From Paenibacillus pedocola (GTDB taxonomy: Bacteria > Bacillota > Bacilli > Paenibacillales > Paenibacillaceae): a DNA stretch of 64,000 nt. The notes beneath the pieces are model-generated. The model made no database searches and was not told the origin of the DNA. It saw only the letters and a list, made by a program, of their open reading frames with translations. Where the stretch lies: contig NZ_CP134223.1 of assembly GCF_031599675.1 (NCBI RefSeq), positions 3,906,001 to 3,970,000 of the forward strand. The letters are read 5' to 3'. Position numbers and translations under genes: made by a program. Of the stretch, positions 62,513-64,000 are shown piece after piece. Position 1 is the stretch's first letter. Each line of letters begins with the position of its first letter.

Positions 62513-63526
62513 CTACCACACATTAACAATAGGAACGTTATTCTCTAATCTGTCTCTGCTTTCTCTGATCCAATCCTTGAACCATTGATTATCTGATGTA
62601 CTGAATGTCTCATCACCGTCAAAATTCCGAAATGCCCCGATGTATACAATTAATTCCCGCAGCTTTAGGAACAGAGGGATTTGCTTTATCCAATATCCAT
62701 CTAAGGTGTTCTCCTGCCTGTATCCTTTCATGAAATAATGCATAAACCGGAGAGCCTGCTCTTCACGGCTTGCTCTACCCTCTTCCCCTCCGTATACGTA
62801 GACTAGATAATATATCTGAATGGCGATATCCTCTATAAACCAGCTGTATTGCGCCTCATCGAAATCGAATAACGTAATCCCGGCTTGCTCACTCACATGA
62901 AAATTACCAAAACCCATATCACCATGAATAAGTCCGTAGGCGTCTTTATCCATAGGCAACTTTTTGAGGGTATCAATGATGCTGTAATAACTTTTCTTTA
63001 CACGATCATGCGAGACAGGCAGAATGTCTATATTCTGCAAATAATAATTCAAATTCCAATCATGTCTTCGTAAACCGGCGTCCTGCTTTTTATATAGCTT
63101 GGAGAGCGCATGCATCTTACCCGTGATTTGGCCCAGCTGTTCATATATAGTGTTATCTTTCAGGCACTCCGGATAGGGAATCTTATTTCCCTGAGCTTTT
63201 TCAAAGCAGACAGCAATAAAGGACATCTCCGGTGCTTCTATAACCTCAGCCCAAGCATGATTGACCGAAAGGATAGGTAGAGAGGCAGCAATTCCGTTTC
63301 TAGCCAGATACATAATCCAGTCCAGCTCTGCTTTTACCAGATTAGCCGAACGATGTTTATCCGGAGTAACTCTTAATATGTATGATCTATCATTTTGCTG
63401 ATATTCGTATACAAAATTCTGAAACCCGCCAAGGTAAGACAACTCTTCCTTATTGATTCCGTAGCGGTTCGCTGCAATGTCTATAACAGGATGTGTATTC
63501 AATATGTTCTTAATGGCATTCTCCAC
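62513..63526 (-). CDS. Aminoglycoside-phosphotransferase-family kinase (small-molecule kinase)
   Basis: 337 residues from GTG 63526 (GGAGGAG upstream). Kinase-like fold with HGDMGFGNFHV (catalytic loop HGDxxxxN) and LFDFDEAQYSW (DFD metal site), and an N-terminal YILRVTPDKHR segment with the ATP-binding region. The APH family also includes choline and methylthioribose kinases, so antibiotic resistance should not be assumed. Confidence 0.9.
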   Translation of the reverse strand: MENAIKNILNTHPVIDIAANRYGINKEELSYLGGFQNFVYEYQQNDRSYILRVTPDKHRSANLVKAELDWIMYLARNGIAASLPILSVNHAWAEVIEAPEMSFIAVCFEKAQGNKIPYPECLKDNTIYEQLGQITGKMHALSKLYKKQDAGLRRHDWNLNYYLQNIDILPVSHDRVKKSYYSIIDTLKKLPMDKDAYGLIHGDMGFGNFHVSEQAGITLFDFDEAQYSWFIEDIAIQIYYLVYVYGGEEGRASREEQALRFMHYFMKGYRQENTLDGYWIKQIPLFLKLRELIVYIGAFRNFDGDETFSTSDNQWFKDWIRESRDRLENNVPIVNVW

Positions 63527-63546
63527 TTGATACTCCTCCGCCCAAC

Positions 63547-64000
63547 TTACTCTATCGATAATAGCGCCCCAATTGCACCACTGTACTCCCCATTCTTCAA
63601 AATTAATGGGTGTGCCCCGCGTAACAACGTGTAGTCAGCAACAACCTTGGCAAGCGCATCATTCCCTATAAAAGATGAACCAATATATACAATCGTCGAT
63701 AACCCATGCTGCATAGCAGCGTGTACACTCACTGTAGTGACCGTTTCTCCGACCAATCCGATTACGGAGGCCAGGTAGTCAGGTGTTTCGATGCCGGATG
63801 AAGTTCCGGTGATGTTGCCGAAATTACTGGCTGTCAAATCGCCGGAAATAGGCGGCTCGGAGCCTTCATATATATGACTGACCTTCAAGTCCACTCTGTC
63901 CCGTACTCCTTGCGGCGCTAGCTGGACAATATCGTCATAATCACTGACATCTGTCAGCAGTCTGGATAAACCAAGCAGGGTCCCGCCTCCGACACCAGTA
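63547..64000 (-). CDS. coaW: Type II pantothenate kinase (5' end outside window)
   Basis: About 150 C-terminal residues are visible. TGVGGGTLLGLSRLLT, then SHIYEGSEPPISGDLTASNFG, and VSVHAAMQHGLSTIVYIGSSFIGN are the features of Staphylococcus-type CoaW kinases, which phosphorylate pantothenate in CoA synthesis. The C-terminus LILKNGEYSGAIGALLSIE is typical (GAxGA). It stands directly upstream of the APH-like kinase gene. Confidence 0.9.
   Translation of the reverse strand, partial: TGVGGGTLLGLSRLLTDVSDYDDIVQLAPQGVRDRVDLKVSHIYEGSEPPISGDLTASNFGNITGTSSGIETPDYLASVIGLVGETVTTVSVHAAMQHGLSTIVYIGSSFIGNDALAKVVADYTLLRGAHPLILKNGEYSGAIGALLSIE

Noticed and set aside
62513..63526. Antibiotic-resistance call for the APH-family kinase and the beta-lactamase-fold protein at 59251-60744
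   Set aside because: Family membership alone does not show resistance; both families include housekeeping kinases and peptidoglycan or peptide hydrolases.

Overview
The window is chromosomal DNA from a low-GC-phylum, endospore-forming Gram-positive bacterium, most likely a Paenibacillus or close relative. This rests on the gene order ylxM-ffh-rpsP-khpA-rimM-trmD and rplS-lepB-rbgA-rnhB-ylqG-ylqH-yraN-yifB, a YjcZ-type sporulation mini-protein, strong AAGGAGG ribosome-binding sites with frequent GTG/TTG starts, a sigma-W-type promoter, and a carbohydrate-uptake locus of the YesS/LplABC type. The species assignment is inference; no rRNA is present.

Layout. 1-16.1 kb (mostly minus strand): a housekeeping block for competence/recombination (yifB), ribosome maturation (rimM, trmD, rbgA, rplS, rpsP), protein export (ffh, ylxM, lepB) and RNase HII, with the FliK-like/FlhB-like pair ylqG-ylqH. 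The run is split between trmD and rplS by about 3.4 kb holding a DUF4097-type lipoprotein, an Sm-like mini-protein, a small membrane protein, tRNA-Pro(GGG), an orphan structured RNA with its own promoter and terminator, and a 38-codon gene on the other strand. 16.2-25.2 kb: singletons (TrhA/hemolysin III, M32 carboxypeptidase, GNAT, beta-carbonic anhydrase, a sigma-W-type membrane protein/YxcD operon, S66 peptidase, a second Sm-like protein, DegV, aldo/keto reductase).

25.3-37.9 kb: a pectin-oligosaccharide utilisation locus. One ABC permease, the lipoprotein binding protein, pectin methylesterase, GH105, GH28, an alpha/beta esterase and GH43 lie on the minus strand. The second permease is divergent on the plus strand, followed by a convergent membrane-anchored AraC regulator. 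No catabolic enzyme shows a signal peptide, so import followed by cytoplasmic de-esterification and hydrolysis is inferred. cre-like sites sit in both control regions.

38.4-43.7 kb: an ECF transporter (S component, fused EcfA-EcfA', EcfT) with a PHP phosphoesterase, divergent from an RpiR-type regulator; its substrate is unknown. 43.8-47.9 kb: UPF0173 hydrolase, PaaX-like regulator and the large YyaL/DUF255 thioredoxin-fold protein.

48-59 kb: an accessory, more AT-rich and partly decayed zone. Two relics of the yyaL 5' end (48.7-48.9 and 58.0-58.15 kb) bracket a nonsense-interrupted gene, a methyltransferase, the YjcZ mini-protein, a repeat-rich protein, GNATs, a hybrid histidine kinase, a lipoprotein, a beta-propeller protein and an SDR. 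58.2-64 kb: OsmC, hypothetical proteins, a beta-lactamase-fold serine hydrolase, GNAT, DUF2691, a membrane protein, an APH-type kinase and the 3' part of a type II pantothenate kinase.

The most unexplained items are the orphan structured RNA at 11.38-11.54 kb with the adjacent mini-gene, the paired Sm-like/hydrophobic-tail proteins, the ECF-PHP-RpiR locus, and the palindromic repeat cluster at 26.97-27.16 kb.
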